64,000 nt of DNA, taken from contig JAEWGT010000008.1 in the NCBI GenBank assembly GCA_023388175.1, positions 186,001 to 250,000 of the forward strand, in the 5' to 3' direction. A program made the translations under genes and the position numbers. Positions within the stretch are counted from its first letter, which is position 1. The number at the start of each line of letters is the position of its first letter. The DNA is from Pseudomonadota bacterium (lineage in GTDB: Bacteria > Pseudomonadota > Alphaproteobacteria > Rhizobiales > Devosiaceae). The notes under the pieces were generated by a model. That model searched no databases and was not told where the DNA came from. It saw only the letters and a program-made list of their open reading frames with translations. Positions 62,625-64,000 of the stretch are shown here, piece by piece.

Positions 62625-64000
62625 TTATTCGGCCGGCTTTTCGAGGCGCGCGAACACACCTTGAGGTAGCGGCAGCTCGGTATTGGTCAGCAGACTGTTG
62701 ACGTTGAGCGCAGCAGCAAGTGTCCTGGCGTCATTTTCGACGCCCAATTGGTCAAGAAGACGCGCAGCGGAGCCGGGAACGAAGGCCAGCATCGGGATAG
62801 CGAGCCGGCGAACGGTATCTGCCGTCACGTAGAGGACGGTCGCCATACGTGCCGGATCGGTCTTCTTCAGCGCCCATGGCTCCTGGCCGGCGAAGTAGTT
62901 GTTGGCCGAGCTGAGGGCGGCGATGATGGCGCCGGTTGCTTCGTGGACGAGCTGCTGGTCCATGGCCTTCTGCGCTGCTTCCAATGCCTCGGTCACCTCG
63001 GCGATGATGGCATTGTCGGCTTCGGTCAGCGGACCGAGTTCGGGGACCCTGCCCTCGCAGTTCTTGTTGATCATCGACAGCGAGCGCTGGGCCAGGTTGC
63101 CAAGGTTGTTGGCAAGGTCTGCATTGACGCGATTGACCAGCTTTTCGTCCGCATAGTCGCCGTCATTGCCGAAGGAGACTTCGCGCAGGAAGAAGTAGCG
63201 CACGGCATCGGCGCCGAAGGTCTCGACGAGATGGAACGGGTCGATGACATTGCCCAGCGACTTGCTCATCTTCTGGCCGTCGACGGTGAGAAAGCCGTGG
63301 GCGAAGACGCGGTGCTGAACGTCGAGGCCGGCACTCATCAGGAAGGCGGGCCAATAGACGGTGTGGAAGCGGATGATGTCCTTGCCGATGACGTGAAGGT
63401 CAGCCGGCCAGAATTTCTTGAACAGCTCGCTTTGCTCGTTCGGATAGCCGACACCGGTGATGTAATTGGTCAGCGCATCGACCCAGACATACATGACATG
63501 GCCCGGCGCATCCGGAACCGGAATGCCCCAGTCGAAGGTGGTGCGAGAGATGGAGAGATCCTGCAGGCCGCTCTTCACGAAGGATATGATTTCGTTGCGG
63601 CGCTCCTTGGGCGCGATGAAATCGGGATTGGCTTCGTAGAGATCGAGGAGCTTTTGCTGATAGGCCGAGAGACGGAAGAAATAGGTCGGTTCCTCGACCC
63701 ATTCGACCTCGGCGCCCGATGGGGCAAAGCGCTTGCCATCTTTCTCGGTCAGCTCGGCCTCGTCGAAATAGGCCTCGTCGCGCACGGAATACCAGCCCTT
63801 GTAGGTGGACTGGAAAATGTCGCCATTCTGGCTTGCCGCCATCTTCTTCCAGATGGCCTGCGAAGCCTCGAAATGGCGCGGCTCGGTGGTGCGGATGAAG
63901 TCGTCATTGGACAGGTTGAGCGCTTCAGCGAGCTTCTTGAATTCGCCGGCATTGCGGTCAGCCAGTTCGCGGACGGGAATACCTTCCTTGGCTGCCGTCT
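62625..64000 (-). CDS. metG: Methionyl-tRNA synthetase, C-terminal part (5' end outside window)
   Basis: Class I synthetase charging tRNA-Met. The coding frame runs in from beyond base 64000 (first full codons read TAAKEGIPVRELADRNAGEF) and ends at TAA 62625-62627. The KMSKS motif is KMSKSLGNVIDPF; the tryptophan-containing WVDALTNYITGVGYP and the anticodon-binding helices follow. About 458 residues are visible. No C-terminal tRNA-binding (EMAP-like) domain is seen; the chain ends FARLEKPAE. Confidence 0.96.
   Translation of the reverse strand, partial: TAAKEGIPVRELADRNAGEFKKLAEALNLSNDDFIRTTEPRHFEASQAIWKKMAASQNGDIFQSTYKGWYSVRDEAYFDEAELTEKDGKRFAPSGAEVEWVEEPTYFFRLSAYQQKLLDLYEANPDFIAPKERRNEIISFVKSGLQDLSISRTTFDWGIPVPDAPGHVMYVWVDALTNYITGVGYPNEQSELFKKFWPADLHVIGKDIIRFHTVYWPAFLMSAGLDVQHRVFAHGFLTVDGQKMSKSLGNVIDPFHLVETFGADAVRYFFLREVSFGNDGDYADEKLVNRVNADLANNLGNLAQRSLSMINKNCEGRVPELGPLTEADNAIIAEVTEALEAAQKAMDQQLVHEATGAIIAALSSANNYFAGQEPWALKKTDPARMATVLYVTADTVRRLAIPMLAFVPGSAARLLDQLGVENDARTLAAALNVNSLLTNTELPLPQGVFARLEKPAE

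Overview
The window is a 64 kb piece of chromosome from a GC-rich alphaproteobacterium, almost certainly order Hyphomicrobiales (Rhizobiales). Devosiaceae is my best guess, from overall flavour only. Evidence for the order: the argS-SPOR-scpAB-tatABC-serS-surE-M23 order, fused SecDF, MipZ, an Agrobacterium-type sufS2-BCD-S1-X-A operon, ntrYX-hfq-hflX-mazG, and a CtrA-type site in front of flagellar genes. There is no rRNA, CRISPR array, insertion sequence, phage or integrase. Nearly all of it is core genome.

Layout. 1-9.8 kb: 3' end of argS, a large SPOR protein, condensin partners scpA/scpB, an orphan ABC ATPase, tatABC, serS and surE. 10-17 kb: an NlpD/DipM-like lipoprotein, a DUF815 ATPase, yajC, fused secDF and homologues of the mitochondrial complex I assembly factors NDUFAF3 and NDUFAF6. 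17-21 kb: a thioesterase and trmFO (minus strand), two tiny DUF1127-type proteins and MipZ. 20.7-32.3 kb is the most accessory-looking part: HxlR/DoxX pair, GH3 beta-glucosidase, DJ-1/PfpI protein, DacF-like carboxypeptidase, TusA, CAP lipoprotein, HisKA_2-type sensor kinase, ABC exporter, siderophore-interacting protein and a PfkB kinase. 32.3-41.8 kb: tRNA-Arg(CCU), a degenerate peptide deformylase, prfB with its programmed +1 frameshift, M23 peptidase, peroxiredoxin, a giant AsmA-type protein, tyrS and an alpha/beta hydrolase. 42-49 kb: the SUF Fe-S operon. 49-54 kb: flagellar export and rod genes (fliOP divergent from flgBC-fliEQR-flhB). 54-64 kb: ntrYX, hfq, hflX, mazG, an MBL hydrolase, tatD and the 3' part of metG.

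How the genes work together. Several blocks form single pathways: Tat and Sec export (tatABC, yajC-secDF), Fe-S assembly under a probable iron-responsive Irr site, the flagellar export gate plus proximal rod, and the NtrYX regulatory pair followed by hfq-hflX. Cell-envelope and division functions recur (SPOR, LytM/NlpD, M23, DacF, MipZ).

I did not find a clearly new multi-gene system. The points most worth checking are small: a deformylase homologue missing metal ligands, an NtrX lacking both GAFTGA and the Walker B aspartate, a histone-like TatB tail, an Irr-type box with a promoter in front of the suf operon, and several unexplained perfect dyads in intergenic DNA. Start sites are called by eye from ribosome-binding sites and family lengths, and several are uncertain as noted.
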